In this document: positions 26,637 through 36,704 of the stretch, piece by piece
Layout: each line of letters opens with the position of its first letter
Position numbering within the stretch: position 1 is the stretch's first letter
Assembly: GCF_002362315.1 (NCBI RefSeq)
Contig: NZ_MTZV01000006.1
Coordinates: forward strand, 2,046,001-2,110,000
Origin: Paraburkholderia acidicola
GTDB lineage: Bacteria; Pseudomonadota; Gammaproteobacteria; Burkholderiales; Burkholderiaceae
Direction: 5' to 3'
Length of the DNA: 64,000 nt
Program-made: the position numbers and the translations under genes
The notes under the pieces: model-generated
The model's database searches: none
What the model saw: only the letters and a program-made list of their open reading frames with translations
What the model was told of the DNA's origin: nothing

Positions 26637-27674
26637 ATGGAATACACCCGCCTCGGCCAGTCCGGCCTGAAAGTTTCGCGTCTGTGCCTCGGCACGATGA
26701 ACATGGGCACGCCGCAATGGAAGCCTTGGATCTTCGATGAAGCGCAAAGCGAACCCATCGTGCGTCACGCGCTCGATGCCGGCGTGAACTTCATCGATCT
26801 CGCCGATTTCTATTCGACCGGTGCCGGCGAGGAAGTCGTCGGTCGGATTTTGAAGCGCGCTACGCGTCGCGAAGAGATCGTCGTCGCGACCAAGGTTGGC
26901 TACGACATGGGTAGCTACCAGAACGCGGGCGGCCATTCGCGCAAGCACATCATGGACGGCATCGACGGGTCGTTGAAACGTCTCGACATGGACTACGTCG
27001 ATATCTTCATGCTGCATTTCTTCGACGTGAATACACCAGTCGAAGAAACGATGGGCGCGCTGAACGACATCGTGCGGGCGGGCAAGGCGCGCTACCTCGG
27101 CGTGTCGACGATGTACACGTGGCAGTTCGCGAAGATCATGCAGGTCTGCGAGCGCAACGGCTGGCACAAGCCGATCAATATGCAGTTGCAGTTGAACCTC
27201 GCTTACCGCGAGGAAGAACGCGAAATGATTCCGTATTGCAAGGACCAGGGCGTGGGCGTCTCGGTGTTCAGTCCGCTCGCACGCGGTTTTCTGACCAGCG
27301 ATCCGACCTCGACGCGCAACCAGACCGATTTCTTTACTGCGCAGATGTATGGCGACGCGACGACGCGTGAGATTGCTGCATCGGTGGCACGCGTCGCGGC
27401 GCGCCGTGGCGTGACGCCCGCGCAGATTGCGCAGGCGTGGGTACTCAATCACGGCGGCGTGTCGAGCATGCTGGTGGGTGCGGATTCGGCGGCGCAGTTC
27501 GACAGTGCGCTGGCCGCGCTCGAGACGAAGCTCGACGCCGACGAACTGTTCGAACTCGAACGCAACTACACCCCGTGCGATCTGATCAACGACTACACCG
27601 CCGGGCAGCGTATTGCGCGCGAATCGCGGCCCGCCCAAGGCGCGTTCGCGGAAACCTTCGGCAAGGCGGCGTGA
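26637..27674 (+). CDS. Aldo/keto reductase
   Basis: A 345-residue AKR with the full tetrad context: Asp and Tyr in FIDLADFYSTGAGEE, Lys in VVATKVGYD and His in DIFMLHFFDV. NADPH-dependent reduction or oxidation of a carbonyl in the cytoplasm is expected. A CTGGAGA site precedes the ATG. It lies 51 bp after fae and 7 bp before the dehydrogenase, so these are probably one operon. It resembles the YajO-like branch; substrate unknown. Confidence 0.88.
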   Translation: MEYTRLGQSGLKVSRLCLGTMNMGTPQWKPWIFDEAQSEPIVRHALDAGVNFIDLADFYSTGAGEEVVGRILKRATRREEIVVATKVGYDMGSYQNAGGHSRKHIMDGIDGSLKRLDMDYVDIFMLHFFDVNTPVEETMGALNDIVRAGKARYLGVSTMYTWQFAKIMQVCERNGWHKPINMQLQLNLAYREEEREMIPYCKDQGVGVSVFSPLARGFLTSDPTSTRNQTDFFTAQMYGDATTREIAASVARVAARRGVTPAQIAQAWVLNHGGVSSMLVGADSAAQFDSALAALETKLDADELFELERNYTPCDLINDYTAGQRIARESRPAQGAFAETFGKAA

Positions 27675-27681
27675 GGCATAT

Positions 27682-29121
27682 ATGAACGAATTTCTCCGGA
27701 CAGGGCATTACATCGGCGGCGAGTGGTATCAAGGCGAAAGCACGTATGCGGTTCGCAACCCGGCAACTGGCGACGTGATCGCGCAGGTTGCAAAAGCGGG
27801 CGCCGACGAAACCGCGCAGGCGATTACCGCGGCTGAGCGGGCATTTCCCGCGTGGCGCGCATTGACCGCGAAAGAGCGCAGCGTGCGCGTGAAGCGCTGG
27901 GGCGAACTGATGCTCGAGCATCGCGACGCACTCGCCGAATTGCTGACACGCGAGCAGGGCAAGCCGCTCGCCGAAGCACGCGGCGAAGTCGCGTACGCGG
28001 CGAGCTTCTTCGAATGGTTTGCGGAAGAAGCGAAGCGCAGCTACGGCGACGTGATTCCGAGCCCGAAGCCTGGCTCGAAGATCATCGTGACGCGCGAGCC
28101 GGTCGGCGTCGTCGCCGCGATCACGCCGTGGAACTTCCCGCTCGCGATGATCACGCGCAAAGCCGGTCCCGCGCTTGCGGCAGGTTGCACGATGGTGCTC
28201 AAGCCGTCCGAAGAAACACCGCTTTCCGCGCTCGCACTGGCCGTGCTGGCAGAACAGGCCGGCATTCCGGCCGGCGTGTTCAACATCGTCTCCGGCGATG
28301 CGGTTGCGATCGGTAATGTGCTGACGGCTTCGCCGGTCGTGCGCAAGCTGTCGTTCACCGGTTCGACGCGGGTGGGCAAGTTGCTCGCGAAACAATCGGC
28401 GGACACGCTGAAGAAACTGTCGCTCGAACTGGGCGGCAACGCGCCGTTCATCGTGTTCGACGATGCCGATCTCGACGCGGCCGTGCAAGGTGCGATTGCT
28501 TCGAAGTTTCGCAACACCGGGCAGACCTGTGTGTGCGTGAACCGCTTCTATGTGCAGGACGGTATCTACGACGCGTTCACCGAAGCGTTGACGCGGGCTG
28601 TGAAGACGATGCGTGTCGGCAATGCGCTCGAAGGCGACGTCGAGCAGGGACCGCTGATCAACGAGGCAGCGCTGCGCAAAGTCGAGAGCCATGTTGCCGA
28701 TGCCTTGCAGAAAGGCGCGACTGCGTTGACCGGCGGCAAGCGCCATGCGCTCGGCGGTACGTTCTATGAGCCTACGGTCTTGAGCGGCGCGACGCGCGCG
28801 ATGCAGATCGCCGAAGAAGAAACCTTCGGGCCGGTTGCCGCGTGCTTCCGTTTCAAGACTGAAGCCGAAGCGATCGCTGCAGCCAACGATACGCCGTTCG
28901 GTCTGTCCGCCTATTTCTACACGCGCGATCTCGGCCGTGCATGGCGCGTCGCGGATGCGCTCGAAAGCGGCATGGTCGGCATCAACGACGGCATCATTTC
29001 AACCGAGGTGGCGCCGTTCGGTGGCGTCAAGCAGTCGGGTCTCGGTCGCGAAGGATCGAAGTATGGGCTCGATGAATACGTCGAGCTGAAGTACATGATG
29101 ATGGCGGGCCTGGGCGGTTGA
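27682..29121 (+). CDS. gabD: NAD(P)-dependent succinate-semialdehyde dehydrogenase-type aldehyde dehydrogenase
   Basis: A 479-residue class-I ALDH. Motifs are ITPWNFPLAMITRKAGPALA (cofactor site), LELGGNAPFIVFDDADLD (general-base Glu), NTGQTCVCVNRFYV (nucleophile Cys) and EETFGPVAACFRF. The GabD/SSADH signature is strongest, but the operon context leaves the aldehyde open. The ATG at 27682 is chosen over an upstream in-frame start that would overlap the AKR. Confidence 0.88.
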   Translation: MNEFLRTGHYIGGEWYQGESTYAVRNPATGDVIAQVAKAGADETAQAITAAERAFPAWRALTAKERSVRVKRWGELMLEHRDALAELLTREQGKPLAEARGEVAYAASFFEWFAEEAKRSYGDVIPSPKPGSKIIVTREPVGVVAAITPWNFPLAMITRKAGPALAAGCTMVLKPSEETPLSALALAVLAEQAGIPAGVFNIVSGDAVAIGNVLTASPVVRKLSFTGSTRVGKLLAKQSADTLKKLSLELGGNAPFIVFDDADLDAAVQGAIASKFRNTGQTCVCVNRFYVQDGIYDAFTEALTRAVKTMRVGNALEGDVEQGPLINEAALRKVESHVADALQKGATALTGGKRHALGGTFYEPTVLSGATRAMQIAEEETFGPVAACFRFKTEAEAIAAANDTPFGLSAYFYTRDLGRAWRVADALESGMVGINDGIISTEVAPFGGVKQSGLGREGSKYGLDEYVELKYMMMAGLGG

Positions 29122-29172
29122 TTCGCGCAGTACGGACACACGCGGTACATACACAACAAAACAGGAGACAGC

Positions 29173-30588
29173 GTGAGCATCCATCACGACATGCAGGCCG
29201 CGCCGCTCGGGCGTACGCCCGGTGCAGCGCGCATAGCGTCAGGAGTGGCACCGACGGCGGCCAGTGCCGCACGCGCTTCCGTCCCGCTCGACGACGTGCC
29301 GCTCAATCGCTTTCACGTGAAGATCGCGGGCCTGACGTTCGGCGCGCACTTCACCGAGGGCTACGCGCTCGGCACGATCGGTTATGCGCTTGCGTCGCTG
29401 AACCGGCAGATGCCACTCGACGCGTTCTGGATGGGCATGATCGGCAGCTCGGCGCTGATGGGGATTTTTCTCGGCAGTCTCGTGTTCGGCTGGCTGTCGG
29501 ATCGCATGGGCCGGCAGAAGATTTTTCTGCTGAGCTTCCTGATCATCACACTCGCGGCGTTTGGACAGTTCTATGTCAGCTCGCCGCTGATGCTGTGCGC
29601 GTTGCGCGTCATCATCGGCTTCGGCATGGGCGGCGATTTCGCAGTCGGTCACGCGATCCTCGCGGAGTTTTCGCCGCGCAAGCATCGCGGCGCGTTGCTC
29701 GGTTCATTCAGCGTGATCTGGACCGTCGGCTATGTCGCGGCGAACGTGCTCGGCATGCTGTACGGCGATGCATCCGCGGATGCGTGGCGCTGGTTGCTTG
29801 CGTCGGCCGGTGTGCCTGCGCTGATTGTTCTGGTGCTGCGCATCGGCACGCCCGAATCGCCGCGCTGGTTGCTCGGCCAGGGGCGCGCAGCCGAAGCAAA
29901 GGCGATCGTGCTCAAGTACTTTGGACCGCACGTGACGCTCGATGGCGGCGCGCACGATCACACAACACGCACGGCACGCGGCGGCTTCGCGCGGCTCTTC
30001 ACCCCGGAGCTGATCCGTCGCACGTTCTTCAACTGCACGTTCTTCGTGTGTCTCGTGATTCCGTACTTCGCGATCTACACGTTTCTGCCGACCATCCTCA
30101 AGGCGATTCACCTGAACGAGGGCTTCGGCGCCGACTTCCTGCTGAACGGCTTTCTCGTACTCGGTGCGGTGATCGGTATCTGGCTCACGATCAAGCTGCC
30201 ACGCCGCGTGTTCCTGATCGGTTCGTTCGCGGTGACCTGCCTGTCGCTGGTGGCGCTGTCGCTGTTGCCCGATTCGGCGGCGCTCGCGATGATCGTCGCG
30301 TTTGCCGTATTCACGCTGACGATGTCGGCGTTCTCGAACCTGGTTGGCGTGTTTCCGCCCGAATGTTTTCCGACTGAAGTGCGGGCGTGCGGTGTGGGCC
30401 TGGCGATTGCCTGCAGCCGGCTCGGCTCGGCGGTCGGCACATTCCTGCTGCCGCTCGGCATCGCGCAGATCGGCTTTCACGCGACGATGTTCGCGCTCGC
30501 CGCGGTACTGCTCGTGGGCATGCTGGTATCGATCGTCCTGGCACCGGAGACGCGACACCTGACGCTAAACCAGGCGAGCGGCGAGTGA
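29173..30588 (+). CDS. MFS transporter, sugar/aromatic-acid:proton symporter type
   Basis: A 471-residue, 12-helix major facilitator starting at GTG behind AGGAGA. The signature loop 2-3 reads GWLSDRMGRQKIFLLSF, the helix 4 region is FGMGGDFAVGHAILAEFSPR, and PPECFPTEVRACGVG follows in the C-half. A 50-residue Ala-rich cytoplasmic N-tail precedes helix 1. It is the last gene of the fae-AKR-ALDH run and is likely to import the parent compound. It is convergent with the tannase-like gene, 4 bp away. Confidence 0.87.
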   Translation: MSIHHDMQAAPLGRTPGAARIASGVAPTAASAARASVPLDDVPLNRFHVKIAGLTFGAHFTEGYALGTIGYALASLNRQMPLDAFWMGMIGSSALMGIFLGSLVFGWLSDRMGRQKIFLLSFLIITLAAFGQFYVSSPLMLCALRVIIGFGMGGDFAVGHAILAEFSPRKHRGALLGSFSVIWTVGYVAANVLGMLYGDASADAWRWLLASAGVPALIVLVLRIGTPESPRWLLGQGRAAEAKAIVLKYFGPHVTLDGGAHDHTTRTARGGFARLFTPELIRRTFFNCTFFVCLVIPYFAIYTFLPTILKAIHLNEGFGADFLLNGFLVLGAVIGIWLTIKLPRRVFLIGSFAVTCLSLVALSLLPDSAALAMIVAFAVFTLTMSAFSNLVGVFPPECFPTEVRACGVGLAIACSRLGSAVGTFLLPLGIAQIGFHATMFALAAVLLVGMLVSIVLAPETRHLTLNQASGE

Positions 30589-30592
30589 GGTG

Positions 30593-32278
30593 TCAAGGCT
30601 CGACGCAGCGGAAATTTTCCGCACGATCGAGGTTGCCATGTCCGGTATAGCGCGGAAAGGCGGGGTACCGGCATAGCGGTCGTGAGCGGCCGTTGGTGGC
30701 GCGCGCGAGATCGACGGCGACGAGCGTTTGCGGCGCGACGCCGTGTGTAACCCAGTCGTCGAGCGCACCGAGCATGTCGACCGACGGGATGAATACGCCG
30801 TTGCCGTGCTGGAAGCCCGGCACCATATACAGACGCATGAACGAATCGACCTGCGCATCGCCGTAACGCGCGATCAGCGCGCGGTAGTACGCGATGGTCT
30901 GGTTCGGGCTGATCACTTCGTCGGCGAGTCCCTGCAGCGTGATCAGCTTGCCGCCACGCGCGATGAAGCGCGACATGTCCGGGTTCATCGCACCGATCGT
31001 GCCCGACAGATCGACGAGCCGCGGCAGATAGCGCCCCGGGTGCTGGACGTCGAATTGCAGGGAATTCGCGGTGTCGTCGCGCGTCACGAAGTAGCGGATG
31101 TACGCGTCGCCCTGCGCGTACAGATAGCCGTTCGAAAAGAAACCGGGTTCGGGCAAGCGTTCGGCTGAATGCGCGAGTCCGAGCATGCCGGTGAAGTGCG
31201 TCCCCTGAAACACGTTGTAGCCGCGGTAGCGGGTGACGCCCCATGCCAGTGAGTAGGGCAGCGAGAGCCCGTCGCGCAGCACCGACAGTGTCTTCAGTTG
31301 CGCGTTGGTGAGACAGGTGTCGTCTGCATCTTCGTTTGCGGTTTGTGGCGTGCAGCGTAGCGACTGGATCAGCTGCGGTTCGATCGCGCGACAGGCCGCT
31401 ACGTCGCTGACGATGCCGTCGGCGGCGCCGTCTAGCGCGTCGCACGCGGCAAGCGTGCGCCGGTACACAAGTTCGAGCAGTGTCGGCGGGATGAAACCAC
31501 CTGGTTTGCCATATTCGGCCTGGCCGACCTGCACGCCGAGCAACCGCACACCGGAGAAGTTCAGCGCCGGCGAGTTGGCGATCACGCCGTCGTAGTCGTC
31601 GGGAAAGCGCTGGATCACGGTGTAGCCTTCGCGGCCGCCCGTCGAGCCGCCCGCGAAGTACAACTTCTCCGGCAACCGTCCGTAGCTGCGCGCGATCAGC
31701 GCGAGTGCGACGTCGTGAGTCTTCTTCAGATGCGCGTAACCGAAATTGATCACCGCTTCGTCGACGAGTCCGAAGGCGGCGAGACCGGGATTGCCTACGT
31801 GGCCCGAGTCGTCGCCGAAGGTCGCGTAGCCTCGCGCGAGCGGTGGCTGATCGGGCGAGAACGGCACGGTACCGGTGCCGCTCACCACGACACCGCTGTA
31901 ACCGCCGCCGCCGAACTGCAGCGCACGACCGTTCCAGCGCCGCGGCAGATTCAGTTCGAAACGGATGTCGGGGGCACTTGCCTTCAACGGCTTGATACTG
32001 CCGACGATGCGGCAGTATTCGCCGTCGACATTGCCCGGCGCCGCGATTGCAATCATCGCTGCGCTATCGATCTGTGCACCGTGCGTCGGCAGACCGATCT
32101 CGGCGGCGGGTAGCGCGAGTCCAGCAAGCTCGGTGCAACGCATCGGCACCGTGGGCGGTAAGCGCAACGGCTGAACTGGTGCCTTCTCTCCACCCGCGCC
32201 CGGCGCACCGCGGCCCATCGCCAGCGATGTCCACACAAGCGCACCGACGGCGCAGGCGTTGCGTACCCGCGCCGTCAT
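30593..32278 (-). CDS. Tannase/feruloyl esterase family hydrolase
   Basis: A 561-residue α/β-hydrolase of the tannase family. It has a signal peptide (NACAVGALVWTSLAMGRG), the nucleophile elbow FAGGSTGGREGY (Ser), the acid site LQGLADEVISPNQT and the histidine MVPGFQHGNG. A Cys pair near the termini fits the family disulfide. Such enzymes release ferulic or gallic acid from plant esters outside the cytoplasm. Its ATG overlaps the stop of the upstream OpgC-like gene (ATGA), an unusual coupling. Confidence 0.87.
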   Translation of the reverse strand: MTARVRNACAVGALVWTSLAMGRGAPGAGGEKAPVQPLRLPPTVPMRCTELAGLALPAAEIGLPTHGAQIDSAAMIAIAAPGNVDGEYCRIVGSIKPLKASAPDIRFELNLPRRWNGRALQFGGGGYSGVVVSGTGTVPFSPDQPPLARGYATFGDDSGHVGNPGLAAFGLVDEAVINFGYAHLKKTHDVALALIARSYGRLPEKLYFAGGSTGGREGYTVIQRFPDDYDGVIANSPALNFSGVRLLGVQVGQAEYGKPGGFIPPTLLELVYRRTLAACDALDGAADGIVSDVAACRAIEPQLIQSLRCTPQTANEDADDTCLTNAQLKTLSVLRDGLSLPYSLAWGVTRYRGYNVFQGTHFTGMLGLAHSAERLPEPGFFSNGYLYAQGDAYIRYFVTRDDTANSLQFDVQHPGRYLPRLVDLSGTIGAMNPDMSRFIARGGKLITLQGLADEVISPNQTIAYYRALIARYGDAQVDSFMRLYMVPGFQHGNGVFIPSVDMLGALDDWVTHGVAPQTLVAVDLARATNGRSRPLCRYPAFPRYTGHGNLDRAENFRCVEP

Positions 32279-33381
32279 CCGATGCGTGCGCCTTGCACGG
32301 CCGCGCGCGTATGCGGACCGCGCCAGTCGCGCCAGGTTTTCGCGAGTGCGAGCATTGCGGCGATGGCCGCGAAATCGCCGGCGAGTGCGGCCAGGAAGCC
32401 GGCGAGGCCGTGCCAGCCATGCGGTGTCGCGGTATCGACGACGAGCGAAATCAGCGTGCCGCCGACGAAACACACGAGCCCCGTCCTGCCCACCGCGATT
32501 ACAGCCGGCAAACGCTGCGCGAGCCGTGCGACCGAGCCGCGCGCAACGCAGTACGCGGCGAGCCACGCGATGGCGCCGAAATTGACGACTCTCACGAACG
32601 ATAGATGCTGCTTCATGGCACCCGGTAACGGTTGAACGAGAACGAACAGCTTGACCACGGCGAAGGCAACGACGACAGCGAATGCAATACGTGTGAGCCA
32701 CTGGCCCGCAGGCGATGTCATCCGCACCGCCGAAACCGGATGCAGACGGCACACCATGCCGAGCACGAACATCAATTGCCACGCAAACGGATTGAAGGCC
32801 CAGTCGCCGACGTCGTCCATGCTGAACGCCGATGCGATCGGCGGCGCGAACCACCAGATAGCGATGCTGCACGCGAGCGCCGCCACCGCCGAACGGCGCG
32901 CCAGCGGTACCGCCAGCGGCACGAACAGCGCAAATATGACATACATCGGCAGCACGCTCGACAGATACGGTTGCCGGCGCAGCGTGAGGATGTCGAATGC
33001 GCTGCGCATTGGATGAGCCGCAAAGGGTTGCCAGCCGCTCAGATCGACCATCAGGTGATTCAGGCGCAGCAGCGCGAGAATCGCGCCTGACAGTAGCGTA
33101 AGGATCGCCGTGAGCAGGTACGCGCGATAGATTTCCCAGCAGCGCCGGAAGAAACGCGTCCGCGCAGCGGCTGCGCCACCGCGCGCAAGCACGGCCATAT
33201 AGGCAGCCGCCGACGCATACCCGCCAAGAAACACGAACACTTCCGCCGAGTCGCACAGCGCGTACGCATGCAACATCACGTGCGACAGCATGCTGCCCGG
33301 AATGTGATCCAGCACGATGACGATCAGCACGACACCGCGGAAAAAATCGACCTCGATTGAACGCCCCTGGCGTGATTCCAT
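32275..33381 (-). CDS. OpgC-like membrane acyltransferase
   Basis: A 368-residue protein with about ten hydrophobic helices. It starts SIEVDFFRGVVLIVIVLDHIPG, the typical OpgC/acyltransferase-3 head, with the conserved Arg and DH. E. coli OpgC succinylates periplasmic glucans. The start at 33381 is chosen because the head motif begins 10 residues later. It is translationally coupled to the tannase-like gene. It could act on glucan or another envelope polymer. Confidence 0.85.
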   Translation of the reverse strand: MESRQGRSIEVDFFRGVVLIVIVLDHIPGSMLSHVMLHAYALCDSAEVFVFLGGYASAAAYMAVLARGGAAAARTRFFRRCWEIYRAYLLTAILTLLSGAILALLRLNHLMVDLSGWQPFAAHPMRSAFDILTLRRQPYLSSVLPMYVIFALFVPLAVPLARRSAVAALACSIAIWWFAPPIASAFSMDDVGDWAFNPFAWQLMFVLGMVCRLHPVSAVRMTSPAGQWLTRIAFAVVVAFAVVKLFVLVQPLPGAMKQHLSFVRVVNFGAIAWLAAYCVARGSVARLAQRLPAVIAVGRTGLVCFVGGTLISLVVDTATPHGWHGLAGFLAALAGDFAAIAAMLALAKTWRDWRGPHTRAAVQGARIG

Positions 33382-33844
33382 TGGATTCTCGCTGGCTGAT
33401 ATGGGAAACCGAAACGCTGCGCGCTGGCGGTCGCGCATAACCGGTACGAACACCGTGCGCCCGGAATGTTCCCGGGCGCGAAATCATTGTGCGCCTCGAC
33501 CTGAACCTGCTGCAGCGAGCGCGGCAGGGCGCATTTCCCGCCGCTCCCGCCCGCGACGTGTATCATTCGTCCCGGCGCTGTTCTGTGCTGGCGTTTCCAG
33601 CATTTCTTACCGCTCGTGCTATTTCCGTTACGACGCATCACGACCTGTCGGACGGTGTCGCACATGACGCGGGCCGATCCGGACCCTTCCGCAGTCATCG
33701 CCGCCGCGCTCGCCACGTTTGCCCAGTCCACCGCCGCACGTGCGTCCGGCCAGATTCCTGTTTGCGTTTTCGAACGCTTTTCGTCTCTTTTAGAGGCGAA
33801 TCGCTATTCGATCCGCCGCCCGACCTTTCGTTAAGCCAGCTCCG
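33382..33844. other. Intergenic region, no supported gene
   Basis: The region lies between divergent opgC-like and prfC genes. Small open frames on the plus strand (33489-33920, 33616-33834) have no ribosome site and overlap prfC or run out. No repeats or hairpins stand out. It should contain the promoters of both genes. Confidence 0.5.
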
Positions 33845-35446
33845 ATGCCAGTTTCAGAACTCAACCGCCGCCGCACCTTTGCGGTCATTTCCCACCCGGA
33901 TGCGGGCAAGACCACGCTGACCGAAAAACTGCTGCTGTTCTCGGGCGCGATCCAGATCGCGGGCACCGTGAAGGGCCGCAAGAGTAGCCGCTATGCGACC
34001 TCCGACTGGATGGAGATCGAAAAGCAGCGCGGCATTTCGGTGGCGAGCTCGGTGATGCAGTTCGAGTACGGCGACGCGGTGATCAACCTGCTCGATACGC
34101 CGGGCCACGAGGACTTTTCCGAAGATACCTACCGCGTGCTGACGGCGGTCGATGCGGCCGTGATGGTGATCGACGGTGCGAACGGCGTTGAGGCGCAGAC
34201 GCTGAAGCTGCTAGAGGTGTGTCGCAGCCGCAAGACGCCGATCGTGACGTTCATCAACAAGCTCGACCGCGAAGTGCGCGAGCCGCTCGATCTGCTCGAC
34301 GAAATCGAACAGCATCTCGGCGTGGCGGCGGTGCCGTTCACGTGGCCGATCGGCATGGGCAAGGAATTCCAGGGTGTCTACGATATCCAGCGCGACCAGG
34401 TGCGTTTGTTCCGCGCGGGACAGGACAAGGCGGGCGGCGCCGTCGAAACGCTGCACGCGTTGAGCAACGCGGACGGCGAAGCGCGTTTCGGCCATTCGTG
34501 GATCAAGGCGAAGGAAGAAATCGATCTGATTACCGGCGCGACACCGATCTTCGATCGCACGGCGTTTCTCGCTGGCCAGCAGTCGCCGGTGCTGTTCGGT
34601 TCGGCGATCAACAACTTCGGCGTGAAGGAAATTCTCGATGCGCTCGTCGATCTCGCGCCGCCGCCATCCGCACGGATGACCGTGCAACGCGCAGTCGAAC
34701 CCGACGAGCCGAAGTTCACCGGCGTCGTGTTCAAGGTGCAGGCGAATATGGATCTGGCGCACCGCGACCGGGTGGCGTTTATACGCGTGTGCTCGGGGCA
34801 CTTCGAGCGCGGTATGGCGTTGAAAGTGACGCGTTCGGGCAAGACGTTCCGCGCGAATAACGTCGTGAGCTTTCTGTCGCAGCGTCGCGAGACGGTGGCC
34901 GAAGCGTATCCGGGCGACATCATCGGTATTCCCAATCACGGCACGCTCAGTCTTGGCGATACGCTGACTGAGGGCGAGGACCTGCAGTTCATCGGGCTGC
35001 CGTTCTTCGCACCGGAAATCTTCCAGACGATCGAAGTGGTCGACCCGATGCGCGCGAAGCAGCTTGGCGAAGCGCTCAAGCAACTTGGCGAGGAAGGGGC
35101 GATTCAGGTGTTCCGTCCGGTGATGGGCGGCGCGATGATTCTTGGCGCGGTTGGACAGCTGCAGTTTGAAGTGGTGTCGCACCGGTTGTCGACGGAATAC
35201 AAGGTTGACGTGCGAATCATGCCCGCGCGCTACCGGATGTCGCGCTGGGTGACCTCCGACGACGCCGCAGAACTGCGGCGTTTCACCGATTCATACTCGG
35301 CGCGGATTGCGCTCGATGCATCGAATGCGCCGACTTATCTGGCTTCGCATGTCTCCGAGATCGAGGTTGCGCAGAAGGCGTGGCCGAAGATTGTTTTCAA
35401 CGAACTGCGTGAGCATTCGGGGGCGCCGTTTAAGAAGGCGCTGTGA
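33845..35446 (+). CDS. prfC: Peptide chain release factor 3
   Basis: A 533-residue translational GTPase. The G1 motif is SHPDAGKTTLTEKLL, G3 is LDTPGHEDFSEDT and G4 is INKLDREVREP, followed by RF3-specific domains 2 and 3. It recycles RF1/RF2 from the ribosome after peptide release. Length and motifs match the E. coli protein. It is monocistronic and likely constitutive. Confidence 0.97.
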   Translation: MPVSELNRRRTFAVISHPDAGKTTLTEKLLLFSGAIQIAGTVKGRKSSRYATSDWMEIEKQRGISVASSVMQFEYGDAVINLLDTPGHEDFSEDTYRVLTAVDAAVMVIDGANGVEAQTLKLLEVCRSRKTPIVTFINKLDREVREPLDLLDEIEQHLGVAAVPFTWPIGMGKEFQGVYDIQRDQVRLFRAGQDKAGGAVETLHALSNADGEARFGHSWIKAKEEIDLITGATPIFDRTAFLAGQQSPVLFGSAINNFGVKEILDALVDLAPPPSARMTVQRAVEPDEPKFTGVVFKVQANMDLAHRDRVAFIRVCSGHFERGMALKVTRSGKTFRANNVVSFLSQRRETVAEAYPGDIIGIPNHGTLSLGDTLTEGEDLQFIGLPFFAPEIFQTIEVVDPMRAKQLGEALKQLGEEGAIQVFRPVMGGAMILGAVGQLQFEVVSHRLSTEYKVDVRIMPARYRMSRWVTSDDAAELRRFTDSYSARIALDASNAPTYLASHVSEIEVAQKAWPKIVFNELREHSGAPFKKAL

Positions 35447-35523
35447 GGGTAAGCGGTCAGCCGGCAACGCCAGGAGTGGGCGTACTTCCGCAGCGCTGAC
35501 ACCAGCGTAGTACGCCCACCCCC

Positions 35524-36393
35524 TCACTCCATCTTCATCACCTCTTCCCGCATCCACCCCGCCAGCGCCTGCACATGTTCGAGCGCTGCATGCCGCGGCG
35601 CGATATCGAGCCAGTATCCGTAGGGCCCGGTCACCTCAACGTCCGACATCCGCGCCAGACTGCCCTCCGCGAGTTCCTCGACGATCATGTTCCGATCGAC
35701 AACCGCCAGTCCCGCACCCTTGCGCGCCGCATGAATCGCCTGCTCGAGCGTCGAAAACTCGATACCGTTCTCCGCATAGTGCGCAGGCAACCCGGCCGCG
35801 GCGAGCCAGCTCGGCCACAGTTCGAGGCGCGCATCGTTGTGCAGCACGTGCAGTGCCGGAAGACGCGCCAGCACCGCGTCGAGCGGTTCGCTGACGAAAC
35901 GCGGCGCACCGACTAACGTGTGTCGTTCGATCATCAGCAGTTCGGACTGCGCGCCGGGCAGCGCCGCGTTGCCGAAGCGGATGTTGCAGTGGCAGTCGTC
36001 GCTCGGCCCGGTACGTACCGACAACTCGACGTCCGGCAACTCGACAGCCAGCGATCCGAGGCGCGGTGAAAACCATTGCGTCGCGAAGGTCGGCGGCACG
36101 GATAGCACGAGCCGTCGGCGGCCGGTGGCTGAGGCGACCTGGCGTGCGCCGCGCTCGATCGTATCGAATGCATCGGTCACGCACGGCAGCAACTGCGTGC
36201 CGGCAGCGGTCAGGCGAATGCCCTTGTGATCGCGCTCGAACAGCTTGGCGCCCAGCGATTCCTCGAGAATCCGGATCTGGCGGCTCACGGCGCCCTGGGT
36301 CACGCACAGCGCCGCCGCGGCGCGGTTAAAGCTCATATGGCGCGCCGTCTCTTCGAAGAAACGCAACGCAATCAGCGATGGCAAGCGTCGCAT
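35524..36393 (-). CDS. LysR family regulator, GcvA-like
   Basis: A 289-residue regulator with HTH segment MSFNRAAAALCVTQGAVSRQ and linker ILEESLGAKLFERDHKG, close to the GcvA subgroup. It is convergent with prfC and divergent, across 311 bp, from the CoA-ligase/GNAT fusion, which may be its target. No typical operator could be picked out by eye. Confidence 0.88.
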   Translation of the reverse strand: MRRLPSLIALRFFEETARHMSFNRAAAALCVTQGAVSRQIRILEESLGAKLFERDHKGIRLTAAGTQLLPCVTDAFDTIERGARQVASATGRRRLVLSVPPTFATQWFSPRLGSLAVELPDVELSVRTGPSDDCHCNIRFGNAALPGAQSELLMIERHTLVGAPRFVSEPLDAVLARLPALHVLHNDARLELWPSWLAAAGLPAHYAENGIEFSTLEQAIHAARKGAGLAVVDRNMIVEELAEGSLARMSDVEVTGPYGYWLDIAPRHAALEHVQALAGWMREEVMKME

Positions 36394-36704
36394 ACGGGTC
36401 CTTCAGTCTCGATGGTTGTCCGGCGAGGGGGTGCCTCGCCGTTCGCAATCTCTGCGGTTATTGATGTCGTGTGTTGCATGGCGCCGATGTATGACGCCCT
36501 TCACAGGACGCCATCCGGAAACCCGCACATGCTCCGCCCGCATCTTACTGCGGTTGGAGGCGGCTTCGTATGCCGTGCAGTATCGTGGGAGCGTTGAATT
36601 CGTCGCATCCGGCGGCGCGTTTCCGCGCGACTTCGCCTATCCTCTGATGACGTGCGCGCCTGCCGGTCGTCCCATCGCGCACCTTCCCAACTGCGGAGCC
36701 CCCC
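36394..36704. other. Divergent intergenic region
   Basis: It separates the LysR gene and the CoA-ligase/GNAT gene. No supported open frame; the in-frame extensions are shadows. It presumably carries both promoters. Confidence 0.5.

Noticed and set aside
26040..27638. 532-codon minus-strand frame opposite fae and the aldo/keto reductase
   Set aside because: Its composition is Arg/His/Val-rich without motifs, and the plus-strand genes are unambiguous.
30593..33487. A single 964-residue minus-strand protein
   Set aside because: The frame reads through out-of-frame opgC sequence before the true tannase start at 32278; a signal peptide and family motifs start only there.
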